Shown piece by piece: positions 42,921 through 55,659 of a stretch of DNA of 64,000 nucleotides. The notes beneath the pieces are model-generated. The model was not told the origin of the DNA. It saw only the letters and a list, made by a program, of their open reading frames with translations, and searched no databases. This DNA is from Hericium rajendrae. Taxonomy: Eukaryota; Basidiomycota; Agaricomycetes; Russulales; Hericiaceae. Position 1 is the first letter of the stretch. The number at the start of each line of letters is the position of its first letter. The stretch lies in the NCBI GenBank assembly GCA_033439255.1, contig CM065880.1:372001-436000 (forward strand). Direction: 5' to 3'. The translations under genes were made by a program, and so were the position numbers.

Positions 42921-44828
42921 CTACCGCCTCTTCACAGCCGACACCGTCCGCGTGCGCGTGCGCACCGCTTTTTGCGGCGGCGAGGACGGCGGCGAGTCGT
43001 CGCTCGAATCCTCCGCCTTGCCCTTGCCCTTGCCCTTACCCTTGCCCGCGTCCACCCATGTATCGAGGTCGGCGTCTGCGCTGCGCCAGTCTTTGAATTT
43101 CCGTCGGGTGGCGTTGCTCCCGCTCTCGAGGTACTCCGCGCGCGTGACCGTCGCCTTGCTGAACGCGGCTTGCTTCGCAAACGCTGCGCCGGAGTAGTAC
43201 GCCTCCAGAACGGGACTGGATGCGCATCGGTGTGAGTGTATGCGTCCGGAGCGTAAGGCGGCGGCGTACTCTTTTGATTCGTAAATAACGACCTCGCATT
43301 CGACCGGCGCAAGGCTGCGCAGTTCCGACATCCTGACACCGACTATGTGAGCTCGTGAAATAGACACACGGTCAGAAAACGCACAGTCGCTCAGCGAACC
43401 CGGGGAATTTCGCATTTCCCCCGACCAGCCCGATGTTGGCCCAGAACATACCCTGCAGGTCCTGCGGGAGCAGCGCGATGCTCTGCGCGATCGTCGCCGC
43501 AAGCCCGCTCTGCGCCAAGCCTAGCTGGCCGTCAGATACGGACAGAACTGCTGAAAGGGGACGGCCGGCGCACCGATGTCGTCCGGGCGGAAGAGCAGCT
43601 CGGGGACGGAGAAGCGCTCGTTGCCCATGTACAGGATCTGCTCGCCGTCGACGGCCGGCTCGCCCGCGCCGCGGACGCGGCCGCGCGTGTTCAGCGAGAA
43701 GTCGGGGAGGACGTATTCTCGCAGGATGGAATTGCGTTTGGGGTTCGCGCTGCGTCGGCTATTTGTGAGTGGGCGAATCAGCAGACTGGCAGGTGGGCGC
43801 ACCGGATGGTCTCGAGGTCCGCGCCGAAGCGTGAGGAGACGAAGCAGCACGTCTCCTTGACGTCGTTCATGATGTGTGTCTCGTCCATCATGTTCCATTG
43901 CCGGAAGGACACGAGCTCCTTGAGCTGGTTCGTCAGCAGCTTGCCGCCGACGTCGATCCTGCGCTGCGTGAGCCCCATACCCAGTCGCTGTCAGGCTCAA
44001 GGACGGACCTCTTGACGGCATGCCAGGCCACGGCGCCGTCGATGATAGGCACGACATGTGTGAAACTGAAGCCCGAGTCCACGACGACGGTGCACGCCGG
44101 GCGGGGCTGGCCTGGCTTCGCGAACAGCTGACCGTGCGGGATCAGAGAAGCAGCTTTCCCCACGGATCAGCGTGAGCGAATCGCCTCGCTGCAGCACCCG
44201 GAAGGCAACGTACGCGTGCAGCGGTGGTACGCCTGGAACTCGTACTCCTCGAACACGAACTGGTCGTACACGTCCTGGATATTGGGAAGGTTGAAATAAG
44301 GCTCTGTAATGAGCAGCGATGCCGCGCTTGGGTCGACCTGTCGGGGTAAGCAGGATGCAGAGAAGCATGTCGCTGCGTGTCAGGAATGGACGCGTGATGA
44401 GGTCAGAATTCCGTGCGCACACCGAGAAACTTCTCATCGAAGATGCCGTCCCAGATCGCCTTTTCGGCGTCCCAGTCGACGAGGTATCCCTGAAACAAAG
44501 GCGCGTGGGTGTGAATATGAGTGGCACGGCATGACATGGCACGGGCGCGGGCGTGTGATCCGCTAGAAGGCCCCGACGCACCTTCTCGAAAGGCAGGCGA
44601 TAGTGCAAGGAAGAAAAGTCGCGGCACGCTGCAAACTCGTGGCCGAAATACGTCGTCTTGTCTCCTTTGGATCGGATGATGGCGTTGGGGACGAGTCTAC
44701 CACGCGTCATGAATTGACGCTTCGAGCGGGGAGACGAGGCCGTACCTCACGTTGCGGGCATCATTCGATAAACCTACCTTTATTGTGGAGGCGCCGTTGT
44801 CAACAACCACGACTGGGGTACGCCTCAT
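42921..44828 (-). CDS. arp6: Actin-related protein 6 (SWR1 complex subunit)
   Basis: Ten exons on the minus strand: 44746-44828, 44582-44696, 44421-44489, 44214-44337, 44009-44153, 43803-43958, 43574-43758, 43385-43520, 43270-43332, 42921-43215; 456 aa. Arp6 is a nuclear subunit of the SWR1 remodeller that places histone H2A.Z. The actin fold is plain: [15 protein letters not shown] (first nucleotide loop), [31 protein letters not shown], the second loop [15 protein letters not shown], and the Arp6-typical [14 protein letters not shown] and [15 protein letters not shown] Lys/Gly-rich and Ser-rich tail ends the protein. ATG 44828 is the only start that gives the conserved N-terminus. The gene runs divergently from the NRDE-family gene. 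Confidence 0.93.
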
Positions 44829-45487
44829 GACTGCAGGCTCCTGATGCAGCAGAATGCAGTTGCAAGCTCTGGTCAAGAACGTTTCGGCCGCGAAGGACTC
44901 AGCGGCGTCCAAACTAGGCAGGAGGCGCCCACGGTGCTGCTGCGATGTCACGAGCGGTTTGTCAGGGCCAGTCGCCGAGCAGGACACGCTCACGAGCTAG
45001 TCAGACGAGCAGCGAGTGCCCGTCTCCCATCGCCGAGTGCCCAGCCTGGTACGTGTGTTCAGAAGGCCATTGACCTGACAGAGACAGCATATCTCAGCTC
45101 GAATCTAGGATCTGTGACACCCCCGCCGAACACGTCGCACCCTCACATATAGTGCAGGCGTTCCCATCCGAGTCGCAGGTGGGTGCAGGCGATCTTCTAT
45201 TCGTGGACATGCGCGTCCAGGAGATTCCATGGCGTCCTGCCAGATATGGTTCAGATGCGATTAGTACTGATCGCGCCGTGCGCCATCCTATCCAGGACTG
45301 CACGCTCATTGCTTCCCAGTGCCAGGCAAAGCACCTGCACTTCTCGCCCCTTGCTCGCCGGCAGACGAGACAGAAGAAAGAGACAAGGAACGCACGGAAG
45401 TGAAGCCGCCCCGATCACCGCCCTTCCGTCCCTGCCGACTCGCAGAAGCTGCCCCCAGAACAGAAGCGCCCCCAGCCTTCCCGGAGA
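44829..45487. promoter_or_regulatory. Divergent intergenic region (arp6 and NRDE-family gene)
   Basis: These 659 bp separate two start codons facing away from each other, so both promoters must lie here. No clear TATA box was found. Confidence 0.5.
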
Positions 45488-46534
45488 ATGTGCGTCGCGT
45501 TCTGGTCGCTCACACACCCAGACTATGCAGTGTGCGCCCTCCCGCTCTGTCCTCTTGGCCTCAGCCGTTAACCCACGCACTACAGCATCCTCTGCTCGAA
45601 TCGCGACGAATTCCTCGCGCGCCCAACCGCGCCGCTGCACTTCCACTCCTTCGACGAATACGATCACGAGTCCAAGCCCGCCAACGAGGGCGAGGGCAGC
45701 GTGCTCTCCGGCCGCGACCTGCAGGCCGGCGGGACCTGGCTCGGAATCAACCGCGCAGGGCGGCTCGCCATCCTGTACGCCCCCCCGCCTCCCGACCCAC
45801 ACACACCTAACCCCCCATAGAACAAACATCACCGAAGCCGACGGGCACTACCCCTGCTCGCGCGGCCGCCTGCTGCGCGCCTTCCTCGCCCCCCCGCCCG
45901 CGTCCCCGCCCGCGCTCGACGACGCGATCGCCGCGCTCACGCACGCCGCGCCGCCCTACGCAGGCTTCAACCTCCTGCTCCTCGCGCCCGAACATTCCCC
46001 GCCCACCGCGCCGCTGTCGTACGCCGCGCGCCTCGTCACGAACGGCGGCGGCGGCGGCGCGCTGCGCGCGCGCCCGCTGAGCGCGGCCGAGCGGCGGTGC
46101 GGCGGGATGTCGAACGGCGTGGACGGCGACGGCGCCGCGGAGTGGCCCAAGGTCGTGCGCGGCACCGCCCTCCTCTCCGACATCCTGTGCGAGACCCCCT
46201 CGCCCCCTTCCGAAGCGTCGGAGGCGGCGCTCGTCGCGCGGCTGTTCGCCCTGCTCAGGTGCGTGCGTCCTCTCTGCGTGAATGTGGTTGTGGCTGTGGC
46301 TGACAGCGCGACAGCGAGCGCGCGGACCCGCCGCCGGCGTCGCGCGGCGCGCTGCGCACGTCGATCTGTATACCACCGCTGGAGGTCGGCGACCCGCCGC
46401 GCGCGTACGGCACGCGCCTCGCGAGCGTCGTGCTCGTGCGGCGCGACGGGCGCGTGCTGTTCGTCGAGCGCGACGTGGCTGCGCCCGCGCCGGGCGCGGA
46501 CCGCGTCGTGCGGTTCCGTGTGGGCGAGAGCTAG
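45488..46534 (+). CDS. NRDE / TANGO2-family protein
   Basis: Four exons: 45488-45531, 45586-45774, 45821-46258, 46315-46534; 296 aa. The family (formerly DUF833) is named for an Asn-Arg-Asp-Glu motif near the N-terminus, seen here as ILCSNRDEFLARPT, preceded by MCVAFWSLTHPDYAV and followed by LSGRDLQAGGTWLGIN and GRLAILTNITE. Human TANGO2 affects Golgi and lipid or haem homeostasis; the biochemical activity is unsettled. The C-terminal region is Ala/Pro/Arg-rich and diverged. The start is fixed by the invariant MC at the N-terminus, where a conserved Cys is expected at position 2. Confidence 0.9.
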
Positions 46535-47200
46535 CGCTGGGTGCAGTTGCGCATACTCGTATAGACTGCAGGATTACACGTGGGCAGGGGGTGTCATCAG
46601 GATCGGCCAATCGTCATCATCATCATTAACACTATAGGGTTCTATGTCATGGGCGTGTCATACCATGTCCTCCGTGCCAAGCGAATGCACATCTATCAAT
46701 CGTGGTTCCTCCGCCATGAGCGTGAGTACGCTTCATAGCGCCTCGGACCAGGACTTCTGCCGCAGGGGTATGATGCATGGTGGCATTCCATCACTGAATC
46801 ACTCAATCTATCTAAAGATACTGCAATCGTACGTATCAGCTACAGATCAGCAAGAGCCCAGGTAAATACGGAGTTTCGCGCAGCGCGGCGAAGAGAGCAA
46901 GGGAAAGCAAAGTATGTAGGCTGGAAGCATAACTTATACAAACGAGCGAGGTGGGCATGAGTACAGTGCGCGGACGGGGTGTGGTACAGTGTACACTAAT
47001 AGTAACTGTACAAGCAGTATTTTCGTTTTGGGGTTGAGCCCGGAGCGCGGGGGATTAGAATAAGTGGACGGTCCGCACGGGCCGAGTAGGGTACAGGGAA
47101 GAGAACAAACTGGGAACAAACAGCGTGCAAAGCGAATCACAGCGGCGTCCGAATCGAGAAAGACACTGACAGCGAAGTCGAAGCCAGGCACGCCCGGGGC
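46535..47200. other. Convergent spacer
   Basis: 3' flanks of the NRDE-family gene and the Zn2Cys6 gene. No gene seen. Confidence 0.6.
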
Positions 47201-48735
47201 CTAGAGCACCCCGCCCGCGACGTGCCCGCCGTGGTACTCCTCCAGCCCCTTCCCGTGCTCGGGTGGCGGTAGTGGCGGGAAGTACGGGTTGTACCCCCCG
47301 CTGCCCGCCTGCGATATCGCGTGCCACTCCTGCAGCTGCGACGTGCGGATCGGCACGGCCTCGGCGGACGAGAGCGGCGTGATGATGTCGCTGTCTGGCG
47401 GCGTCGACAGAGCATCGTATGACGAGGAGCTGGCGCTCGCCGTCATGTGCTCCGTCGGGGATGCGTATGCGTCAAAGCTGCTGCGGGACAAGTACAAGGT
47501 TAGGTCGCGAAGTTTTACAGAAGGAGAAGACGCACTGCAAGATTTCGTTCAGATCCTGGATCCGACGCATTAGGGTGCAGCTTGCGGCCGAGTGCCCACT
47601 GTGCTCTGGCAGCGCCCGCAGCGCGTTCGCCGCGTTCTGCAGCTGCTGCGCGAGTGCCAGAATTGGGTGTCCCGCAGCTGGGTTCGCGACGCATGAGCAG
47701 AAGCTCTCGCCGGTGCAGCCGTGCTGGTGATGTCTATGGCTCTGGCTCTGGCTCTGGGCGGTGTATCCCGGATCGTGCGCGTACGGCAGCGTCGACGACG
47801 GATGCTGCGAGTACGGGCTGTACGCCGGCGACGACCCATCCGACGCCGCGCTATAGGGCGCGTGCGCAGTGCCGTCGCTGTGCGGATAGTGCGAGCCGCC
47901 CGCAGCGATGTGCGGCGGGAACGCCTGGTACGGTGACGCGCCCTGAGAGTCGGGTGACGGCGTGAAGCGATATGGAAATTGGTGCCCGAGATCACCCGGC
48001 TCAGACTTGATGGGCGTGCCCATGGGCGAGAGGCCATCCTGCCCTGGCCCCTGGTCCAAGTCGAAGGACGCGCGGCGCCGCTTGAGGTTCAAATGCATGT
48101 TCTGCGGGCGCTTCGAGGCGCGCGAGTGCCACTTTTCGGAGGGATCGCCATCGCAGAAATTGGCGTCTGCCCAGCGGGGATGCGGCTTGCCTAAAGGGAT
48201 GAGTCAGCGCTGGGCAGAGGGTAACGAGAGTGTCAATATACCTCGAAGCTCGCGCACAAGACTTTCGAGCTCGGCGATCCTGTTGCGGAGCCGCGTGCTC
48301 TCATCGACGGTGGGGTCATCTCTGGGGGAGATAAAACGGAGAGATTTAGTTTTTGAGTATTGATGGAGCTGTGCCAGGCACTGACCTGAGTGCGGGGTCG
48401 TCGATCTCGTAGACGCACAGACCGGTCTAAGGAATCGGCGATCTGGTTAGTGAGGCGGCAGCGCAGGTAGGCTGGGGAAGGTATCAGTACCAAGCCAAGC
48501 TGAATGCATCTCTGGCACGGGCGCTTGCGATCGCACTTTCAGGAAAGATTAAGACGTGTCGGAAAATAGCATGGCAAAAATGAAGTACCTTGCGCTTGGA
48601 GGTGTGGCAGTTGAGGCAGGACTGGGTGGTCCGGTTGCGTCTGCGCTTGCGGTGGTCCATGTCGAGGGTGAACTCAAAGTCCATCATCTCGCCCTTGAGC
48701 TGCATAACGGGCTCGAACTGCTGGGTGGGATCCAT
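47201..48735 (-). CDS. Zn(2)-Cys(6) fungal transcription factor
   Basis: Six exons on the minus strand: 48589-48735, 48491-48535, 48386-48426, 48242-48321, 47536-48190, 47201-47480; 415 aa. The DNA-binding binuclear cluster starts near residue 39 as SCLNCHTSKRKCDRKRPCQ and continues RCIQLGL..LC, giving spacing C-x2-C-x6-C-x5-C-x2-C-x8-C, preceded by a basic stretch (HRKRRRNRTTQ). A short leucine-bearing helix (ESTRLRNRIAELESLVREL), probably the dimerisation coiled coil, follows at once. The rest is Ser/Pro/Tyr/His-rich, including HRHHQHGCTGESFCSC and NAANALRALPEH. No middle homology (Fungal_trans) region is evident. Target genes are unknown. An intron lies exactly before the third cysteine of the cluster. 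Confidence 0.88.
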
Positions 48736-51700
48736 GTGTGGGGACGGGAAGAGGAGGGCAGGGTGAAGCAGGGGAGGAGGAGGCGCTGTGGTATGGGGAT
48801 GGCGGCATGGTATTTGAAGCAGGAGGACTCGACGGAACTGTTGAATAGAGAGCCGATTCGGTTGTGGCCGTGCCCCTGTTCGACCCTTCTGGATGACCCG
48901 GCGACTCGGCCGCTCTGACAGGGCGTGCGAAGCTGAGTCTCCTCTCTTTCTGACCGTTTCTTCTCATCCCCCATCCCCCGCGGTTCCTCCTTCTGTGAAC
49001 CACGTCACATCCCCCAGCTACGCCCTGACCCGTCCCCTGCATCATCCTCGAAGCCCTCTTAGCTCGCTGCCACTTAGTCTACATCGTGTCACCCTGCGGC
49101 ATCCCCCAATCAGAACAACTCACGAACACGTACTTACAAATTATACTTCCATTTCACCGACATCATGAATTGCCTCCTTCGGCCATGACGAAACCAACAC
49201 GCTGCCTTTTTGTGATCAGAGGGGCGTCCGAGGGCGTGTTCTTCAGGGACCTGAGGGACCTCGGGTCCTAGCCCCCGCTGAACGACGAACGTCACCGCTC
49301 GGCGACGCCGATCGCCCCAATTTCAAACAACGAGGCGCATCGCTGTCCTACCGACATTTTTAAGTCCGCGACGCGCGATAAGTACGTCCTTCGAGCAGCC
49401 CATCGACGGGCATTGTTTATTCGCCTCGGACGGAGACAATCTCGCGTGCGCCATGCCCATCTGGCGTCTGATTCTCGTCCCTATTCCCGCCACACCCGTG
49501 GGTGTCGGTCCCGCATATCCACCACCCCCCGTTTTCGCTGCTCTGGTCTGTATCGCCCTGGCAGCTGCACCACCTCTTCATCCCCGCATTCCACGCACGT
49601 CAACATCGCCCTCCACTGCCGGCAAAAATGCACCTGAGGCACAAAGCGCTGACCTCCGCTGCGGCTCATGACGATCGCGATGACGAGCCGGTCGGGTTCG
49701 AACCGCACAGGAAAACTTCCGCGCGCGTCGGCGCAGCGCCGTCCTGCCGGGCGCGGCGTGCGAGCCTCCGCTCACACATCGGAGAGGCTATCTCGATGAC
49801 AGCCTCATCCAGTACCTGCTTCAGACACAAGTCGCAAGCTCGCACGTCCGTCGCATGCCAGACACGCGACAGGCAGCGTACCGCAGGCTCATCAGAGGGA
49901 CAAGAAGACGCGGCGCGCGTGAAACGCTGCCCTTGCACGCGTTCGTGCATTATCCCACTCCTGGCAGTCCGTTCTGGCAGATGGGTCCGGTCTCGGGTCC
50001 GCCTCGTCAGGAGGGGAGATCCTGTGTGCGAGACGATTTGCGTGATAAATTGCAGGCACCGTGACGCCTGGGGCAGATCTGCTGATGGATCAAACGCTTG
50101 TGCTCACTATAGAGCCAGAGATCAGAGCAGGCGGAGATCTCGGCGTGTTCGGTTCGCTGGCTTGGCTTGGGACGAGCGACAGTCGGACATGGAAGTGCGC
50201 TGCGTTTGACAATTGCACGGCGGCAGGCGATGGCTGGATCAGGATGGGCATGCAGTTTCTGAGGATTGACAGGGCCAGGTCGGTAGACGCACGATTTTGC
50301 GTCCGCTATCGGTGCGTGACATGGAAGGACGCACCGGCGACGTGTTCCGCTCGTGTTCCGAGGCCGCATGCGGTAAATGAGCAGTACGGCACAGCGCAAT
50401 GACGAGGATGGCACATAATGCGGGAGGCAAATGGACATATGCATAATGGACGTCCGTCCGTCGGGCTGGGTGATGGCGATGACCCGACGTCGAGATCCCG
50501 GGGGCGCTCAGGGACAAACACAAACGGGTCCGGAGGATTAATTGCCTGCGAGGTACGCATGAGGGAACGTCCGTCCCGGGCGTGGCAAGATGGTTGGTTC
50601 GCAGAGCGGTGTGCCTGCACATCATCGCGTCGGCATCAGAGTCCAGGGGGCGAAACGCGCTAGGCCCGACAGAGAATTTGCAGACGCGCGAACTTGTGTA
50701 CACAGGCGGTCCTGGATCGATTCGCGCGAGGGCGAACAGACGAGCGAAGCTGTCGGTAGAAACATGGCCAGGCTGTCAGCCTGTCAGAAATTATCAGAGT
50801 CGAATCCATCAGAGAGGAAGATCCGCCAATGGACACTCATGGGCACTGGCGTCGGCGAACTCGAACCAGCAGCGGCGAACAAAGGGACGGGCGCAACTGA
50901 CGAACGAACAACGACTTCCTTTCTGGGTTGATATCACGTGTTGTTTTCATTATGGGTTTGCAAATTGGCGCCGGTTCGCGGAGAGCGGAGGTAAATTAAT
51001 TTTAGCTGCGGTTCAACGTTTATCGATTTATCTTTCATCCAACACCACGTTGCTCGTCGTTCGTACTTCGTATCATGTACGTCTCGGTCTGTGCCTGCAT
51101 GTAAGAAGCAGATATGAGGTCCAGGTATCAAACTTGTCTCGTAAATTTTCCTAGATCTTCATTGGTTGTATCTTGAAGGCTAATCGGAAGACCCGCACTG
51201 AACGTCGGTACAGCGAGCGAGGACGCCCGTGGATTCTCCGCGCGAACGCCTTCCTTTCTGACTGTGCAGGTATGCGGGCACAAGAGCCCAGGCCGGCCTT
51301 ATTTTCCAGTCTGACATACGGTCGTGGGTGCGTTCGCATCCTCATCCTGGGCTCACGGCATCCGCTGAACCGCTGACAGCGTCTTTGCCTGCATGGCGGT
51401 GCATATGATACGGACACAGCGGAGATGCATCGTCGCAATTAAGAAAGCTTACTCGCCCCCGACCGTCGGCGCGCCGTGCACGACATGCCCGCCGCCGCAT
51501 GCGTGTTGCCTTTCGCAGGCGCATTCTCTCTCGGGCTGCCAAATTGGCTCGGGCGTGCCTGAGCTGCCGCATCCGCGCGAGCCTGATCCCCCACATGCGC
51601 CCACGTGGTCCAAAGTGCCCGCTCGCGTGGGAGGCGCGTCGCCGAGGACGGACGCCCCGCGACGTATGCTGGCAGCCGGAGGATGGACTACAGCCCGGAC

Positions 51701-53472
51701 ACGTCGGTGCAAGCTCTCTGCTTTGTCGGGTGCGGGTTCAGACCCGACCCGGAGGCACGCCCGGATTGGCTGGGGCGAGCTGGGCTGGCCGATCCGGTGA
51801 GAAGCGTTGTTCTGGGGAGTCTGGACTGGAGGGTTCTGGCTGTGCGCGCGCAACTATCATCCGGTGTTCATGGGCGCGTGCTGTTGGACGTGCAGCGACG
51901 GATCTGCTTTGATGCCCTGCGCTATTGCTTTCATTATAATGAATTAATGAAGGGTAACGTATGTTCAATGGATCACTCGGGATAAGGTTATGCGTGCGTG
52001 CGTATCTTTAACTTTATGCGTGCACGTCCTTAACTTTATGCGTCGGAAGCACGCCTTCGCGCCGGGCCCAGCGCCTTGTGATTATGCTTTGCTGCCTCGT
52101 GGAGGGGACCGCGATATTCACAACGCTAAACCTAGTGCGCATGCATTTGCTATCGCGCACGCCGCACTATAGTGTCCGCCCTGACTTCATGCGAGAAGCC
52201 ACGGCGTCCAGGTGTTGTGGGTACGCCGTGGCGTCGTGACGGGCTAAGTTTCACGATGCAGAGTGCGTCCGTGATCGCTTGCTCGGCCTATCGGCACTTC
52301 CTATCGCGTCTGCTTGCTGCGTTGGGCTTGCAGATGCGTGTTGCTTCCATGGTGGGCCTCTTCTGTCAAGGTCAAGATGCACGATCGTATCAGGATGCAA
52401 ACTCTCCGTCCTGTGGGCGCATCCGCGCGTGGTCATCGTCGGGCTCCTTCCACCGGTGACGAGTCGATTGGTAGTACGGAGTGTTTTGGATCCATCGCGC
52501 ACAGGTTCATCATAAAATGCGCCAGTGGGTATTCCTAGTGGATCTTAATGACCGCTTTGCGCGCTGTTTTGACCCACGATTTGTGACACCACGTCGACGC
52601 TAACTGGTGCGGCTATCAGTCTGCTGTCCTGCTACTTATAGCAGATGACACGGATCTGTTAATGGACGCGCTGCCTGTTGATCGCACTCTGATATCGCCG
52701 GGTTCTTCACCGATGGGGCGGACTCCACGAGGCATGCACGGTGCGTTTTCGTATGCTATATATCAATGACGTGCACTCGGGCACTGCACACGCGCCGCTT
52801 CATCTACTGCACTTAGTGGCATCGCGCATGCGCTCGTCATGCCGGTTGTAAGGTTTCTAGCGTCCTCACCCGTTCTTCCGAGCGTGCGACTGATCGGATC
52901 CAGGACTTTTTCACGCGGAACGTACCCTCTTTCTCGGACGGAAGACATGAGGGGTCCAGAAGGACTCGTGGGGTATGGCTGGTGGAAGATGGATCTGGTG
53001 GCGCGGAGACGCGCGTAAACGACTGCTAGGCGGGATATGAGGTGCGTGTTGGGCCGCTGGTATGGGTTGTAAGTACTTACAGAAAAATATTACTTATTGT
53101 GTTACGCCGTCTGCGTTGGATTGGTTCGTGGGTGATCAGTAGAACTTGAGAAGGGAAGCCGCGCAATAAGATGAAGGGCCTTGATGGATTCATCTCCCAT
53201 GAAGTGACCTCACGATCGTGTGTCCTGATCATCTAGACATGGACCGTCTGCAAGTGAGACGGCACTAGGCATGGCTGAGGAGGGCGCACCACGCCACCGA
53301 CACGTTTCCGTCTTCCGTTGCCACGTGCTCGCATGCACGTGCCGACGCGGGGCTTTGCTCGGCACAATCTGGGCTGACATTGCTGACCGCTTCTCCACCT
53401 CGAGCTCCCCGCATCCACAACGAAACGCGCTGCGGACGTCAAGAACCCCTTGTCGTCTTGTTGGCACCACTG
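48736..53472. other. Long stretch without a supported gene
   Basis: About 4.7 kb. Many frames are open by chance in the GC-rich parts (49400-50400, 51390-51900) but none has motifs, a good splice series or consistent composition. It holds a small direct repeat around TTAACTTTATGCGT near 52006-52042 and a more A/T-rich patch at about 50930-51060. Decayed genes or non-coding transcripts could lie here. Confidence 0.4.
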
Positions 53473-55659
53473 ATGTCTCACGAAGAGGATGCAGAGCTGT
53501 CGCCCACGTCGCCCATTGACGAATCGGATGGCGCGCTGCACTCCACCGCGCCGGAGTCAGAACCAGAGCCAGGACTTAATGGTGTTCCTGTTCGCTGTAC
53601 GTCTACTGCTATTTCAATGCCAAGGCGCGCATACTCAATGGCCCGTGTGTCGGACAGGGTACGATGTACGTGATATGATGAATTTAGGGTCTGCCGTCTA
53701 CGCACGCTGACTTCTCATGTTTCGCACTCAAGGCGGACCGCACGGAATCGTATACACGAATAGAACCGTTCCAGGAGAAGCAAGATACCAGTATCGAGTG
53801 CGTGACTCCGTCCTATGGGTGCATTGCGACTGGCTTCTTGACAAGACAGTGTTTAGGTTCTTCTACAAGCCAATTACGTTGACGACCCTCGCCGTCGCTC
53901 TGGCCGCCCTGGGCTACATAGCTACAACACAGGATGTGCTGGAGGAAGGCCGAGATAAGCGGCGGGTGTACGTCTATTGTCCCCTCCGTGTTCCGTCTGT
54001 CTTAATAAACGCTGTCACCATAGAGGCGCGTACGCTGCCGTAGTGAGCTTTCTGGTGTTCTCGATGATCCAGTTTCGCGACGGGCCTTTTATTCGGCCGC
54101 ACCCCGCGTTCTGGCGCATGGTCCTGGGAATCAACCTGCTGTACGAGCTCGCCCTTGTTTTCCTTCTTTTCCAGGACCTCGATTCTGCGCGAACCATGAT
54201 GACATATCTCGACTCCAATCTGGGAAAGGCGCTACCAGAGAAAAGCTACGCAGAGAACTGCGCGCTCACTCCCGCGAACATTTGGGTAGGTTTCTTGCTC
54301 GCTTGCCCGCATCTGGCCCTGGATGAGGCACCGACAGTTAATCTCGGGGATTTCTTTTCCTCTTCCAGGACTCTATAGATATATTCTGCCTGGCGCATGC
54401 GCTAGGTTGGTTTGGGAAGGCCTTAATCCTGCGCGACTATTGGTTCTGCTGGGTATCCTTGGTTTTATTTGTGGCATCCGGACACGAGCTCTAATGTCGG
54501 ATTTGTCTAGATCTTGAGCATCGCGTTTGAATTCGCGGAATACAGTCTTCAGCACCAACTTGCGAATTTTGCGGAGGTACGCCAATTATTTAAGGTTCAC
54601 GCATGCCTTCTCAAGCATATTTTAGTGTTGGTGGGACCATGTGAGTCCAAGTTGCTATCATATCGCCTCATCCGGACGACATGACGTGCGGTACAATTTT
54701 AGTGGATACTTGACGTATTGATCTGCAACTGGATTGGAACATGGCTCGGTGCGTTATCGCCTCCATTTGCAGTTAGATCTTGTCTCACCATTTTAGTGTA
54801 GGCATGAAGGCTTGCCAGTACTTTGAAGTGAAGGTGACCGGCGCTTCCTTTCTCTCCTATGTCGCCGGCTCATTAAACCCCGAAGCATTATACCTGGCGT
54901 GGCTTCCGCCAAAGTCGCGGCATACGCTCGAAAACAAAGCGGGTCCTTACTCAGTTCTCGCCTCACGACTTCACGGCTTTTCATTGGCACGGCTCGGCAT
55001 CATTCCTGCACTATATCACATCTGTACTGCTCCTCGCTGTATTTTTGGCGGCAGAACTCAATCCGTTCTATCTGAAGGTGCGCGATCATCAATGAAATCA
55101 TCATTCCATTGTTCACTTCTGAACCTGATCAATCGTCAGACCCTTCTTTGGATGGAGCCTGATCATCCATTTGTCATCGCTAGATTGGCAGGCGTATTTC
55201 TGTGTGCTCTTCCTGCCGTGCGAGAGCTGTACCAATATATCAACAATCCCAGGTGAGTCGTCGGGTTTGGAATTATGACATCCGTCTAGAGCATCCCTGA
55301 CGGTCGGATCTGATTGTGATTCGTGATTCAGGAAAGCAGTGCGAATGGGGCAACATGTCTGGCTCCTGTTGGCGACAATCGGGACTGAGCTGCTGGTGAT
55401 CTTCAAATGGAGCAAAGGCCACTTCCCTGAGCCCTTCCCAAGAACCGTCCGATACGCCTGGGCGGTCGGTGCCTTTCTGCTTGTGCTTTATCCAGCGCTG
55501 CAGGTGCGTGGTTCGGTTTCATCTGATTCATTGATGCGCCACTCACGTAAGGCGCTGCCACCTGATGTTTGTTTGACAACCGAATTATAGTTCGGCGCTC
55601 CGAGCATCCGAAGATATATACGGAAACATAGTAGGAAGACACGCCCAAAAACGAAGTAG
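53473..55659 (+). CDS. Base-exchange phosphatidylserine synthase (PSS1/PSS2 family)
   Basis: Fourteen exons: 53473-53596, 53658-53665, 53733-53797, 53857-53967, 54024-54285, 54369-54452, 54511-54576, 54626-54640, 54703-54748, 54802-54833, 54886-55077, 55140-55252, 55332-55503, 55591-55659; 452 aa. PSS enzymes of this family swap the head group of phosphatidylcholine or -ethanolamine for serine in the ER membrane. The usual fungal route is instead the CDP-diacylglycerol enzyme Cho1. Conserved blocks are DTSIEFFYKPITLTTLAV, RDGPFIRPHPAFWR, DSIDIFCLAHALGWFGK, CWWDHWILDVLICNWIGTW, MKACQYFEVKHYTWRG, FSPHDFTAFHW, AAELNPFYLK, WMEPDHPF and RELYQYINNPRKAVRMGQ. About eight to ten membrane segments are seen. 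The N-terminal 36 residues are acidic and variable. The 8-nt second exon is inferred from frame and splice sites; other borders are well supported. Confidence 0.88.

Noticed and set aside
46640-46665. CACTATAGGG, resembling a phage T7 promoter core
   Set aside because: Only the 3' half matches, and such a promoter has no meaning in a fungal chromosome; chance match.
49680-49710. GGTTCGAACC resembling a tRNA B box
   Set aside because: No A box, acceptor stem or anticodon arm can be folded at the right distance.
50061-50402. Plus-strand frame starting MDQTLVLTIEPE as a small gene
   Set aside because: No homology, splice signals or promoter support; similar frames are frequent in this region.
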